From NCBI GenBank assembly GCA_026710905.1, contig JAPOQD010000068.1:1-64000 (forward strand): a DNA stretch of 64,000 bases. The letters run 5' to 3'. The notes under the pieces were generated by a model, which saw nothing but the letters and a program-made list of their open reading frames with translations, had not been told where the DNA came from and did no database searches. A program made the position numbers and the translations under genes. Origin of the DNA: Halieaceae bacterium. Its GTDB lineage: Bacteria > Pseudomonadota > Gammaproteobacteria > Pseudomonadales > Halieaceae. Every line of letters starts with the position of its first letter. The stretch's first letter is position 1. This document shows, in pieces, positions 37,151 through 45,803 of the stretch.

Positions 37151-38080
37151 TCAGTTCTTCCCGGGAGGCGGCCCCATGGGGGCCCACTTTTCTCGATACT
37201 CCATCAGGAACACCTGCGAATTATCAGCCGCCATACCCGCTTCTCGAGCAGTCCAGCTATCGTCGTGCAGATCCATATCCGCGTCGTATTCCATATTGCA
37301 GCCCAGCGGGCTCTTGAAATACCAGAACCAGTTTGATCCAAAAATGTGACGGCCAGGCCCCCAGAAACTCTGGTAGCCCTTATTCACCATATTGGTTCCG
37401 GCCTGCATAACGTCGCTGGGGCCGGTCATGTGAAAAGTAAAATGCTCGCAGCCTTGCATATGGGGTGGTGTTTGGATCATGAACATTGTGTGATGATCCT
37501 GTGTACCGGCTGGACGCATAAAGGGACCGACATTGGTGAAGCGATCTGTCGTTACAAATCCCAGACGCTCTGTGTAGAAAGCCTCTCCTTTAGCGAAGTC
37601 AGGCACAAAATAAACCACGTGGGAAAGACTAACCGGCTTGGGCTGTGCTTCTGTATTGACGGCTACATCGTTTATCGGCCGCCGATCCGATGACCCCGGA
37701 AGGTTAGTCTTTAGCGCGGGCAGCGACAGCTCTTTCCTTACGGTAACCTGGAAACCCAGCACAAAGCCCAGGTCATCCACTGTCTCCAGGGAACCGTCAT
37801 CGAGCTTGCTGACTTCACGGTCTTTGTTCAATTCTTCCGCAATCGCATCGAGCGCTTCCTGATCAGCAACACCATAGACCGTCTTCCGCAACATGCTGCC
37901 GGTTTCCAGTGCGGGAGGCAGGGATCGATCATCCCTCTCGGCAATCATGACCGCTGTACCATCCAAAGCTTCAAAGCGACCATTACCCGCGTCATCCAGT
38001 CCATAGTCCAGAAGGAATTGCTTACAGGCTTCAACATCGTCTACACCAAAAATCAGCGCATCGGGTCCAACAATATTCAT
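37151..38080 (-). CDS. Type I extradiol (VOC-family) ring-cleavage dioxygenase
   Basis: A 309-residue two-domain vicinal-oxygen-chelate protein. The C-terminal domain has the three expected iron ligands: His in LSHVVYFV, His in CEHFTFHM and Glu in GCNMEYDAD. The N-terminal domain is the degenerate half usual for the family. The second of two close ATGs is taken (38080) because GAGGAG is then 6 bases upstream. With the hydrolase before it and the monooxygenase after it, it likely meta-cleaves a dihydroxy-aromatic made by this operon; the substrate is not predictable by eye. Confidence 0.82.
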   Translation of the reverse strand: MNIVGPDALIFGVDDVEACKQFLLDYGLDDAGNGRFEALDGTAVMIAERDDRSLPPALETGSMLRKTVYGVADQEALDAIAEELNKDREVSKLDDGSLETVDDLGFVLGFQVTVRKELSLPALKTNLPGSSDRRPINDVAVNTEAQPKPVSLSHVVYFVPDFAKGEAFYTERLGFVTTDRFTNVGPFMRPAGTQDHHTMFMIQTPPHMQGCEHFTFHMTGPSDVMQAGTNMVNKGYQSFWGPGRHIFGSNWFWYFKSPLGCNMEYDADMDLHDDSWTAREAGMAADNSQVFLMEYREKWAPMGPPPGKN

Positions 38081-38090
38081 GTTCATCTCC

Positions 38091-39254
38091 TCAAGATTGT
38101 GCGAGTCGGCCGCCCAGGGTTTCTGCAACCCAATCGGCAATGTAGTGTCCAGCGTTAATGCTGTTATCAAAGCTTGAATGCTGCACTCCGCCTTCACGCT
38201 CGGTAAATATCTTTAATTCCCGTTTGGGGCTATTGACCAGTTGCTCATACGTACGCTCTGCCCACTTGAGCGGAATTTGTGAGTCTTTTTCGCCATGCGT
38301 AACCAAAAATGGCACCTTGATTTTCTCGACCACACCATCGAGATGCACGTCCTCAGCAATCTTCATGAAGTCATCAATATCTTTGGCACCCCAGACCCAG
38401 CAAACATGCGCCCAATAGTGGGGCACGGGGAAGTCACCCTCATTTTCCAGGCGACGTTTTTGCACATCGCGCCAATCATGATTAGCGCCCCAGCAAACAC
38501 CGCAGGCAAAACGCGTTTCAAAGGCCACAGCGCGCGGGCAAAAATAGCCGCCCAGAGACACGCCTTCCATGCCAATGCGTTTGCCATCGACATCGTCGCG
38601 TGTCTCCAGCCAATCAACCACAGGGCTTGCCCAGTGCTCCGAGTCGTAGCGCGCGGTCAAACCTTGCAGTCGCAGGGCCTCACCAGTACCGGGTTGATCA
38701 ATAATAAGTGACGACACGCCCCGTTTAGCCAGCCATGCAGGCAGGCCAACGCGATACTTCATTTCCTTGGTTGAATCCAGGCCATTCACTTGCACTAACA
38801 GTGGCGCAGGCCCAGTAACATTCTCAGCCTGCACCAACAAGCCGGAAATATGCTTTCCTCCATAAGGAATCTCTACTCGTTCACAGTTTTCACCTGCGAG
38901 GCGCGTGCCCTTTTCGAACAAGTCCAACATACGTTTATACAGATCCAGTCGGTTGGGCGCATTGTGAGCCTGGAGACGCTCGCAGGTAAGCAGATAGGAA
39001 GCGGCACGACCGTACTTTTCGCCTGCTGAGAGCAAACGTCCCCTGGCTTCATCTTCTTTCGCCAACTCGCACAACTGATCGGCCATCTTTTCCCATGTAT
39101 CACGAAAGGCCTGGGTTCCCTCCGCATCGGGCTTTTTGGCGACCTCCTGAAGCGGTGCGCATATGGCTTCAATTTCGCCAATTCGCGCGCCCATCTCGAT
39201 AGCCAGGTCGACTGACAGGTTCCATACATAATTTGTTGGAAAGTATTTAAACAT
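38091..39254 (-). CDS. Alpha/beta hydrolase (dihydroxypseudooxynicotine hydrolase-like)
   Basis: A 387-residue hydrolase with an N-terminal helical cap (residues 1 to about 130) and an alpha/beta core: VNGLDSTKEM, nucleophile elbow GVSLGGYF, the Asp region THGEKDSQIP and the catalytic His in GGVQHSSFD. It resembles C-C bond hydrolases of the 2,6-dihydroxypseudooxynicotine hydrolase / FrsA group, which cut a carbon side chain from a ring. Beside an extradiol dioxygenase it probably cleaves the ring-fission product or a preceding aryl ketone. Confidence 0.83.
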   Translation of the reverse strand: MFKYFPTNYVWNLSVDLAIEMGARIGEIEAICAPLQEVAKKPDAEGTQAFRDTWEKMADQLCELAKEDEARGRLLSAGEKYGRAASYLLTCERLQAHNAPNRLDLYKRMLDLFEKGTRLAGENCERVEIPYGGKHISGLLVQAENVTGPAPLLVQVNGLDSTKEMKYRVGLPAWLAKRGVSSLIIDQPGTGEALRLQGLTARYDSEHWASPVVDWLETRDDVDGKRIGMEGVSLGGYFCPRAVAFETRFACGVCWGANHDWRDVQKRRLENEGDFPVPHYWAHVCWVWGAKDIDDFMKIAEDVHLDGVVEKIKVPFLVTHGEKDSQIPLKWAERTYEQLVNSPKRELKIFTEREGGVQHSSFDNSINAGHYIADWVAETLGGRLAQS

Positions 39255-39283
39255 TCAAATTCTCCAGACTGACAACTGCTTGA

Positions 39284-40255
39284 TTAAAATCGATCCAGAT
39301 CGCTGGCGATGAAAAAATCACCGTCAAACTTGGACCGAACGCGCTTCGTGTAGTAGTCGACTTCTGAAGATTCCAGCATGGCCGGGGCCAGGTGTGTAGC
39401 GACCAGCTTTTTCACTTTGGCACGCGTCGCCATCTCGCCCACTTGCTCGGGAGTGACGTGGTGTGCAGTCAGGTGAGACCTCATATTCGCAAGTGCTTTC
39501 TCGGGCATATTCGGATTTGCGCGGCTCACCGCTTCCACCGTCTTATCAATATCCATCATCTCGCTCACCAGGAGATCAGCGTTTTGCGCCAGTTTCTCAA
39601 CGGCACCACTGGGACCGGTATCACCTGTGTAAACGATCGAACTGTTCGGCAACTCGAATTTGAAGGCAAACGATTGGAACTTTTTCCACTCGTCACTGCC
39701 CTCAGGCCAGCTGTAGTGCGTATTCCTCACAGCGGTTAGCGTGAAGTCGCCTGTATCTATTGTTGATCCGTCCTCCAGTTCTACCACCTCAACCTGGTAG
39801 TTTGCGGGCTTGGGGGTTTGACCAGGAACGCCGTAGGCCCCTAAAGCCCCGTACTCCATGAAGGCGAATATGCCTTCTACCGTGTCGCGAGTTCCGGGCG
39901 GACCGTATATCGTGATCGGCTCACGGGCTGATGTTTGCCAGCGCAGAGCCAGAATGGCGGGAATACCCCCAGTGTGATCAAAGTGCAGGTGACTGATAAA
40001 GATTGCGCGTACAGCTTTATGGGAATACCCAGCCGAGGCAAGACGACCAGCCGTACCGTCGCCAGCATCAGCAAGGTAAACGTTACCATTAACAACAAGC
40101 GCGTTCGCGGGCTGGGAGCGCACGGCATCTGGAATCGGCCCCGCACTGGTGCCCAGTGTAATCCATTCATTGGCTGGGCTCAGGTTTTCCGCATTCAAAG
40201 GATATGAGGCGGCCATCATTATCATGACCAGTCCCAATAGACGCAAAAACTTCAT
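39284..40255 (-). CDS. Exported metallo-beta-lactamase-fold hydrolase
   Basis: A 323-residue MBL-fold protein with a signal peptide (hydrophobic to about residue 23, cleaved near LNAEN). Metal motifs are SHLHFDHTGG (HxHxDH), NTHYSWP, VYTGDTGPSG, and LVATHLAP. It resembles the ribonuclease-Z/arylsulfatase-like MBL group, so a periplasmic lactonase, esterase or alkyl/aryl sulfatase role is possible. The start is the second ATG (40255), 9 bases after AAAAGGAG. It is the first gene of the leftward operon divergent from the LysR gene. Confidence 0.82.
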   Translation of the reverse strand: MKFLRLLGLVMIMMAASYPLNAENLSPANEWITLGTSAGPIPDAVRSQPANALVVNGNVYLADAGDGTAGRLASAGYSHKAVRAIFISHLHFDHTGGIPAILALRWQTSAREPITIYGPPGTRDTVEGIFAFMEYGALGAYGVPGQTPKPANYQVEVVELEDGSTIDTGDFTLTAVRNTHYSWPEGSDEWKKFQSFAFKFELPNSSIVYTGDTGPSGAVEKLAQNADLLVSEMMDIDKTVEAVSRANPNMPEKALANMRSHLTAHHVTPEQVGEMATRAKVKKLVATHLAPAMLESSEVDYYTKRVRSKFDGDFFIASDLDRF

Positions 40256-40350
40256 AACCATCTCCTTTTATGTCTCTCGTTGCCAATCAACAGCGTACGT
40301 TAAAGCCATCCGAGGTTCGTTATTAGATCGAGTAGATCATGTCACTTGAC

Positions 40351-40409
40351 TATAAATAAGAAAAATTGTTTATATTGATTCGATTTCATATGATTTATTT
40401 ATAGGAATT
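40351..40409. promoter_or_regulatory. AT-rich operator region between the MBL gene and the LysR gene
   Basis: tataaata (40351-40358) and tatttata (40396-40403) form an inverted repeat. The right half lies within tcatatgatttatttatagg (40386-40405), which reappears almost unchanged downstream of the LysR gene at 41325. It is the likely binding region of the LysR regulator for itself and the divergent operon. Confidence 0.55.
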
Positions 40410-40412
40410 GCC

Positions 40413-41312
40413 ATGCGATTTAAGACTCTGGACCTGAATCTGCTGGTGGCGCTGGACGCCCTGCTGGATGAGCAAAGCGTCACTCGCGCCGCTGAACGTG
40501 TCAACGTCAGCCAGCCTGCGATGAGTGCCGCGCTGTCTCGCCTGCGTGAGCACCTCAACGAACCCCTGTTCATACAGCACGGCAAAAGCATGGTTCCAAC
40601 AGCAGCAGCCCTTAGAATGAAAGAGCCGCTCAAGGCACTATTGCAGGGCATTGACATCCTGGTGACCGAGGGAAGCCATTTCGACCCAACCACCTCCCAA
40701 CGGCGTTTTCGGATCGCGACCTCGGACTACCTGCTGGCAGTGTTATTTCCCGCTTTAACTCACCGGCTGGGCCGGGACGCACCCGGTGTCACCATGGACT
40801 GTGTTCAGCCCTCTGAGCTAACGCAGCCATTACTGGACCAGGGCGAACTGGACCTGTTTATCGGCCCGGAGGGACATATCTCCCCTGATCATCCGACTGA
40901 ACTTCTTTTTGAAGAAAAGTATGTCGTAGTGGGATGGGCAAAGAACCCTGTTTTGAAACATCGGAGCATCAGCGAGGAGGATTTCTACAAGGCCGGGCAT
41001 GTGGTGGTGGAAATCGGCCGACAATCTCGTACTTCTTTTGCGGAGGCCCATCTTCTGCAGTCCAAACGGAAGCGGCAGATCGATATGCGCTTCTCCTCTT
41101 TTCTCATTGCCCCTGAGATGGTGGTCAATACGATGAAGCTAACAGTGATGCACGAGCGACTCGCAAAAATGTATGCGAAACGGCTGGATATAGCAATCTC
41201 GCCGCTACCCTTCGAGTTTCCAGTAATGCGTGAGTTGGTCCAATACCAGCACTCTCGCCAGAACGACGATGGCCTGCGTTGGTTCATAGAGCAGCTGAAG
41301 CAGTCGGGTTGA
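40413..41312 (+). CDS. LysR-type transcriptional regulator (NodD/NahR-like)
   Basis: A 299-residue regulator: winged HTH at residues 6-65 (SVTRAAERVNVSQPAMSAAL, LNEPLFIQHG) and a substrate-binding domain. It is closest by eye to the NodD/NahR/SyrM branch, which responds to aromatic effectors. It lies between two divergently placed catabolic gene sets, with a shared AT-rich element before itself and before the P450 gene, so it probably controls both. Confidence 0.87.
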   Translation: MRFKTLDLNLLVALDALLDEQSVTRAAERVNVSQPAMSAALSRLREHLNEPLFIQHGKSMVPTAAALRMKEPLKALLQGIDILVTEGSHFDPTTSQRRFRIATSDYLLAVLFPALTHRLGRDAPGVTMDCVQPSELTQPLLDQGELDLFIGPEGHISPDHPTELLFEEKYVVVGWAKNPVLKHRSISEEDFYKAGHVVVEIGRQSRTSFAEAHLLQSKRKRQIDMRFSSFLIAPEMVVNTMKLTVMHERLAKMYAKRLDIAISPLPFEFPVMRELVQYQHSRQNDDGLRWFIEQLKQSG

Positions 41313-41324
41313 GAGCCGGCCAAA

Positions 41325-41389
41325 TCATATCATTTATCTATAGAATTCTATAAATATAATCACTTTTTAAAATAGATAAATTAAATCTA
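41325..41389 (+). promoter_or_regulatory. AT-rich operator/promoter before the P450 operon
   Basis: tcatatcatttatctataga (41325-41344) repeats the element before the LysR gene with only two substitutions and one indel over 24 bases. It overlaps the perfect palindrome tatagaattctata (41339-41352). A further inverted repeat, tagat/atcta (41373-41389), follows. This is a probable LysR-controlled promoter. Confidence 0.55.
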
Positions 41390-41455
41390 TAGTTCGTACT
41401 CTAATCTGATTTTCCCGAAGGAAACCGCCTTTGCTTCACATCGGAGTTCGAGTTC

Positions 41456-42649
41456 ATGAATAAAACTGTCATCCCAAGTTTAGACATTGATCCATTCAGC
41501 GACGCGGTATTACAAGACCCCTATGCCTACCATGAGCAGTTGCGGGAGGCGGGAGCCGCGTTTTGGCTGGAGTCGCTAGGCGTCTACGGTATGGCGCGCT
41601 TTGATGAAGTAAGGGCATCTCTGAGCGACCACGAGACTTTTGTCTCCAGCCGCGGCGTAGGCGTGGCTGATTTTGCCAAGGAGGAGCCCTGGCGCCCACC
41701 CTCATTGTTACTGGAGGCAGATCCTCCTTTGCACGACCGCACCCGCGGCATTATGAGTACAATTCTTGCACCGGCACGACTCAGAGAGCGCGAACCCCTG
41801 TGGCGCGAGCGCGCACATGAATTGGTTGATGAACTTACAAAAATCGAAACTTTTGACGCTATGACAGATCTCGCCGAGGTCTTTCCAATGCGTATTTTCC
41901 CCGACGCGGTAGGCCTGATGGATGAAGGTCGGGAACACCTGCTGACCTATGCCGCAGCAGTGTTCAACGCTTTTGGTCCCCGTAACCATATTTTCGAGGA
42001 AGGTAACGCTTCCTCGGTCGAGGCATCTGCGTGGGTGGCTGAGGCCTGTAAACGGGAAAATCTTAAACCTGGCGGGTGGGGCCTGGACATATTTGCTGCG
42101 GCGGATCGCGGCGAGTGCACACCGAATGAGGCTGAAAAACTCGTTCGCTCCCTTCTGTCAGCGGGGGTTGATACAACGGTAAACGGTATTGGCCATCTCG
42201 TGCTCGCTTTCACTGAACACCCTCATGAGTGGGACAAGCTGCGGGCAGAACCCCGCCTCATCAGGCGGGCGGTCGACGAAAGCATTCGCTGGGACTCTAC
42301 TGTTCAAACGTTTTTCCGCACGGCGTCCCGAGACGCTGAAGTGGCAGGCCACCTGATTCCCAAAGATTCCAAAGTGCTTCTATTTCTGGCATCGGCTAAT
42401 CGGGACCCAAGAAAATGGGACAAGCCGGAACTGTTCGATTTGTCACGAACCACCAGTGGCCACGTGGGGTTCGGCGCAGGCATTCACCAGTGCCTTGGCC
42501 AGGTGATCGCGAGAATGGAAGCCCAGATGATCGTCGGGGCCCTCGCCGAACGCTGCGTATCAATTCGTCGCACCGCAGAGCCGGTACGACGCCTGAACAA
42601 CACCTTGCATGCGCTGGCGTCGCTGCCTGTAAGCGCACAACTCGCATAG
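41456..42649 (+). CDS. Cytochrome P450 (CYP199-like, aromatic acid oxidase/demethylase type)
   Basis: A 397-residue soluble P450. The oxygen-activating I-helix reads LLSAGVDTTVNGIG, the ExxR helix RAVDESIRWD, and the haem loop GFGAGIHQCLGQVIARMEAQ with the axial Cys. The C-terminal LNNTLHALASLPV resembles CYP199A, which O-demethylates para-methoxybenzoates. It therefore probably demethylates or hydroxylates a para-substituted aromatic acid. Electrons would come from a ferredoxin; candidates are at 9493 and, less usually, the Rieske protein at 36753. Confidence 0.88.
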   Translation: MNKTVIPSLDIDPFSDAVLQDPYAYHEQLREAGAAFWLESLGVYGMARFDEVRASLSDHETFVSSRGVGVADFAKEEPWRPPSLLLEADPPLHDRTRGIMSTILAPARLREREPLWRERAHELVDELTKIETFDAMTDLAEVFPMRIFPDAVGLMDEGREHLLTYAAAVFNAFGPRNHIFEEGNASSVEASAWVAEACKRENLKPGGWGLDIFAAADRGECTPNEAEKLVRSLLSAGVDTTVNGIGHLVLAFTEHPHEWDKLRAEPRLIRRAVDESIRWDSTVQTFFRTASRDAEVAGHLIPKDSKVLLFLASANRDPRKWDKPELFDLSRTTSGHVGFGAGIHQCLGQVIARMEAQMIVGALAERCVSIRRTAEPVRRLNNTLHALASLPVSAQLA

Positions 42650-42658
42650 GAAACGCAC

Positions 42659-43438
42659 ATGCCTCGCACATTTATCGACCTGTCTATTTACCTCGAAAAC
42701 GATGTCATCACAGATCCGCCTTTTATGCGCCCCAAGATCACCTACCAGAACCATGCGGAAACGGTAGCAGAGGCAAATCACTTCTTCCCGGGCGTGAGCG
42801 CCGAGCAGTTCCCCGGTAGTGAGGGTTTCGCGGCAGCAGAAACGGTTGAGCTGACGACCCACAACGGTACCCATCTCGATGCTCCCTGGCACTTTCACCC
42901 GACAATGGACGGCGGCGAGCGCGCTATCACCATTGATGAGGTACCGCTGGACTGGTGCTTCCGACCCGGGGTAAAACTCGATTTTCGTCACTTCGACAAC
43001 GGTTATGTGGTCACCGCGGCTGATGTTGAAGCAGAGTTGGAGCGCATCGGCTACACCCTGCAACCAATGGATATCGTACTGGTAAACACCGCCGCCGGCA
43101 TGGCTGTGGGCAATCCTGATTTTGTCAATATTGGCTGTGGTATGGGTTACGAAGCCACGATGTACCTGCTCGATCGCGGCGTCCGCGTCACCGGCACGGA
43201 TGCCTGGTCATGGGATGCCCCCTTCAGCTATACCGCCAAGCGGGTTGAAGAAAGTGGTGATACCTCGCTGATCTGGGAAGGTCACAAGGCGGGTCGTGAT
43301 ACCGGCTACTGCCACCTGGAGAAGTTACACAACCTCGAGGCACTACCCCCCTTCGGCTATACCGTTGCCTGCTTTCCGCACAAGGTGAAAGGTGGATCCG
43401 CCGGCTGGACCCGCGCGGTGGCGATAATCGAGGAATGA
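42659..43438 (+). CDS. Cyclase-family (kynurenine formamidase / isatin hydrolase-like) hydrolase
   Basis: A 259-residue protein with the metal motif THNGTHLDAPWHFHPT typical of the family (HxGTHxDxPxH) and IGCGMGYEATMYLL, TGTDAWSWDAP later. Family members hydrolyse N-formylkynurenine, isatin or cyclic imides/lactones. It starts 9 bases after the P450 stop, in the same operon, followed by a ruined epimerase and an FAA hydrolase. The actual substrate is unknown; an activated lactone or amide is plausible. Confidence 0.85.
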   Translation: MPRTFIDLSIYLENDVITDPPFMRPKITYQNHAETVAEANHFFPGVSAEQFPGSEGFAAAETVELTTHNGTHLDAPWHFHPTMDGGERAITIDEVPLDWCFRPGVKLDFRHFDNGYVVTAADVEAELERIGYTLQPMDIVLVNTAAGMAVGNPDFVNIGCGMGYEATMYLLDRGVRVTGTDAWSWDAPFSYTAKRVEESGDTSLIWEGHKAGRDTGYCHLEKLHNLEALPPFGYTVACFPHKVKGGSAGWTRAVAIIEE

Positions 43439-43445
43439 CATCGAC

Positions 43446-43905
43446 GTGAGGGTCATTGTCACCGGCGCAAACGGCTTTATTGGCCGCGCTTTCGTGGAGG
43501 CCCTGCTGGCAGCGAATGAGCATGAGGTTGTCGCAGTGGATACGGTGGCCCCGTCCTCACCCGGACCGGATGGCGCCAGGTGGGTCTGCGCTGACATCTG
43601 CGATCCCGGCGCAAAAACTCATGGCAGAGAACTGGATTGCAGCTCTGACACCGGGTACTTACGAGTTGCCCGCTTCCTTAGCAGTCGCCCTGCCCGGGTT
43701 GCGCGTCTCCATGCAGGATCTTGCCAGGGCGATTGTTCACCATGCCGACTGTCCGGAGAACTTCGTCCGCTATGCGCCGGATGCAAACCTGGAGGCGGCA
43801 TTCGGAAATCTGCGAGATCACCAGTTCCGCTGCGCTACGCGTCTGGGATTTTGCGACGATGGCGACCTTGATCGGCTGGTCGCCAGCGGATTTTCAACCC
43901 TATAA
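43446..43905 (+). pseudogene. NAD-dependent epimerase/dehydratase with its middle deleted
   Basis: The first 48 codons are a normal Rossmann start (MRVIVTGANGFIGRAFVEAL, with WVCADICDPG). The remaining sequence continues in another frame as ALPGLRVSMQDLARAIVHHA and ends TRLGFCDDGDLDRLVASGF, the C-terminus expected for D-erythronate-dehydrogenase-like members of the family. About 190 residues, including the YxxxK active site, are missing. This is the same end-plus-end scar seen in the CoA ligase and Rieske oxygenase. Confidence 0.72.
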
Positions 43906-43925
43906 AGATATCTGGAGTATTACGG

Positions 43926-44894
43926 ATGAAACTAGCATCAATTGACGATGGAAGCAGGGACGGTAGCCTGGTCGTTGTTTCCCAGCAGGGCCACTATATT
44001 TCCGCCAGCGACATTGCACCGAGCATGCAGGCGGCTCTCGAAAATTGGTCGGAGTTTGCGCCTTCGATGACCAGGCGTTCAAAGCAACTGGAACAGGGTG
44101 GCGGAATGAACAGCGAGGGTGTGACCTTCCTCGCTCCCCTGCCCCGTGCCTGGCAGTGGCTGGACGGCTCGGCTTTCAAAAGCCACGGTGACCTCATGGA
44201 AAAAGTCTTCGGTATCGACCCGGTCCCAATGGATAAACCGCTGATGTACCAGGGCATGTCACACCATTTTCTTTCCGCCACAGAAGATGTGGAATTTCTT
44301 CGTGCGGAGGATGACATCGATTTCGAGGGCGAATTTGGCATAGTCACCGACGATGTACCCATGGGCATCAGCGCTGCAGCGGCAATGAATCACATCAAGC
44401 TGATTGTGCAAATCAATGACTGGTCTTTGAGAAGACTGGCGCCGGCCGAAATGAAAACCGGATTTGGCTGGATCCAAGCCAAACCGACGTGCTCAATGGC
44501 GCCTTTTGCCGTCACCCCTGACGAGCTGGGCGATGCCTGGCAGAACGGTCGTGTCCATCTGCCACTGACGGTAGATTGGAACGGTGAGCGCTTCGGCAAC
44601 GCACACGCGGGGGTCATGGACGTAGGATTTCACGAACTGATTGCTCATGCCGCAGCCACTCGCGATCTCTGCGCGGGCACGGTGATCGGTTCAGGCACTG
44701 TGTCGAACGACAATTTTCGTGAAATCGGCTCTTCCTGCATCGCCGAGCGGCGCGGCATCGAAATTGTCGATGAAGGCGCACCGACAACCCGCTTTATGCA
44801 ATTCGGGGATCGCGTGCGGATGGAGGCGATCTGCGAGGATGGCAGCTCCCCATTTGGTGCCATCGATCAGCGTGTCACCAAAAGAGAGACATAA
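43926..44894 (+). CDS. Fumarylacetoacetate hydrolase family protein
   Basis: A 322-residue FAH-fold hydrolase. Metal ligands are in DFEGEFGIV (ExE) and QINDWSLRR (Asp). The conserved GSGTVSND appears near residue 260. The family hydrolyses 1,3-diketo acids such as fumarylpyruvate, or decarboxylates/tautomerises muconate derivatives. With a GST that could be a maleylpyruvate-type isomerase and a cupin remnant, the set resembles a gentisate-like or related cleavage branch, but this is only an inference. Confidence 0.86.
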   Translation: MKLASIDDGSRDGSLVVVSQQGHYISASDIAPSMQAALENWSEFAPSMTRRSKQLEQGGGMNSEGVTFLAPLPRAWQWLDGSAFKSHGDLMEKVFGIDPVPMDKPLMYQGMSHHFLSATEDVEFLRAEDDIDFEGEFGIVTDDVPMGISAAAAMNHIKLIVQINDWSLRRLAPAEMKTGFGWIQAKPTCSMAPFAVTPDELGDAWQNGRVHLPLTVDWNGERFGNAHAGVMDVGFHELIAHAAATRDLCAGTVIGSGTVSNDNFREIGSSCIAERRGIEIVDEGAPTTRFMQFGDRVRMEAICEDGSSPFGAIDQRVTKRET

Positions 44895-44895
44895 C

Positions 44896-45018
44896 ATGGC
44901 TGATCCGGTTCGGCGGGTAGTTACTGGTCACGACGACAACGCGCGTGCGGTCTTCCACTCGGACGAGGCCTTCGCACCACAAAACAACGGCAATGAACTA
45001 CCGGAGGTTCAACCATGA
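44896..45018 (+). pseudogene. Cupin-family protein, N-terminal fragment
   Basis: Forty codons begin MADPVRRVVTGHDDNARAVF, the start common to a group of small cupin proteins found in aromatic gene clusters ('DPVRRVVTGHD'). The barrel itself is missing, and the frame stops inside the start codon of the next GST (ATGA overlap at 45015). The truncation kept the ribosome binding site of the downstream gene (CCGGAGG). Confidence 0.55.
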
Positions 45019-45728
45019 CGGACATTACGCTTTACGCCGCTCCGGGCTCCTGCTCGCGAGTACCGTGCATCGCACTGGAAGAAATCGGCTTACCCTTCGA
45101 ATACCGACCCATCGTGTTTATGAAGGGCGAGCACAAGGGCCCGGATTACAAGAAGCTCAACCCCAAGGGAAAAGTCCCCTGCCTGGTGATAGACGGCGAG
45201 CCGCTGACCGAGAATGTCGCCATTCTAAGCTACCTCAACTCGCGATTTCCAGAAGCAGGCCTGCTGCCAGCCGCAGCGAACGAACTGGAGCGCATGCGCC
45301 AGATAGCCGATCTTTGTTTTTGTTCCGCGACGCTGCATCCGATAGTCACCCGTATTCGCATGCCCCAGTTCTTCGCCGCACCGGACGCGGCTCGGGGTGT
45401 ATTTGACGCGGGCTGCGAAGCCATGCACGAGTATTTCCAGCTTGTCGAAGACCGCCTTGCTCACGACCTATGGTGGTATGGCGATACCTGGAGTGCGATG
45501 GATGGCTATCTCAACTGGATTTTCTGGCGGGTGGGAGGCGCGAATTTCCCCACTGCCGACTACCCCCGTTTTAACGACCATGCCGTGCGTGTCGAACAGC
45601 GACCGGCTGTGCAGCGTGCGCTGGCACGGGAACAGGCGGCCCAGGCTGAACTGGAAGCAAAAGGACTGGCATTCAAACCGCCACCTCTGCCAGATGCCCA
45701 GGCTGTGACTAAAAGTAAATTATCGTAG
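45015..45728 (+). CDS. Glutathione S-transferase family protein
   Basis: A 237-residue GST. The N-terminal thioredoxin-like domain has YAAPGSCSRVPCIALEEIGL (Ser-type active site), NPKGKVPCLVIDGEPLTENV and ILSYLNSRFPEAG; the C-terminal domain is helical with a charged tail. It is closer to bacterial beta/theta GSTs and pathway isomerases than to stress GSTs. CCGGAGG lies upstream. It follows the FAA hydrolase and cupin remnant, so a cis-trans isomerase role in ring-cleavage product metabolism is plausible. Confidence 0.84.
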   Translation: MTDITLYAAPGSCSRVPCIALEEIGLPFEYRPIVFMKGEHKGPDYKKLNPKGKVPCLVIDGEPLTENVAILSYLNSRFPEAGLLPAAANELERMRQIADLCFCSATLHPIVTRIRMPQFFAAPDAARGVFDAGCEAMHEYFQLVEDRLAHDLWWYGDTWSAMDGYLNWIFWRVGGANFPTADYPRFNDHAVRVEQRPAVQRALAREQAAQAELEAKGLAFKPPPLPDAQAVTKSKLS

Positions 45729-45803
45729 ATAACGATCGTAACAACTCAGGGTGATGAACGTGGTTCCGAAAAACCCGATAAAAAGCATACATTGGTGAGA
45801 AAA

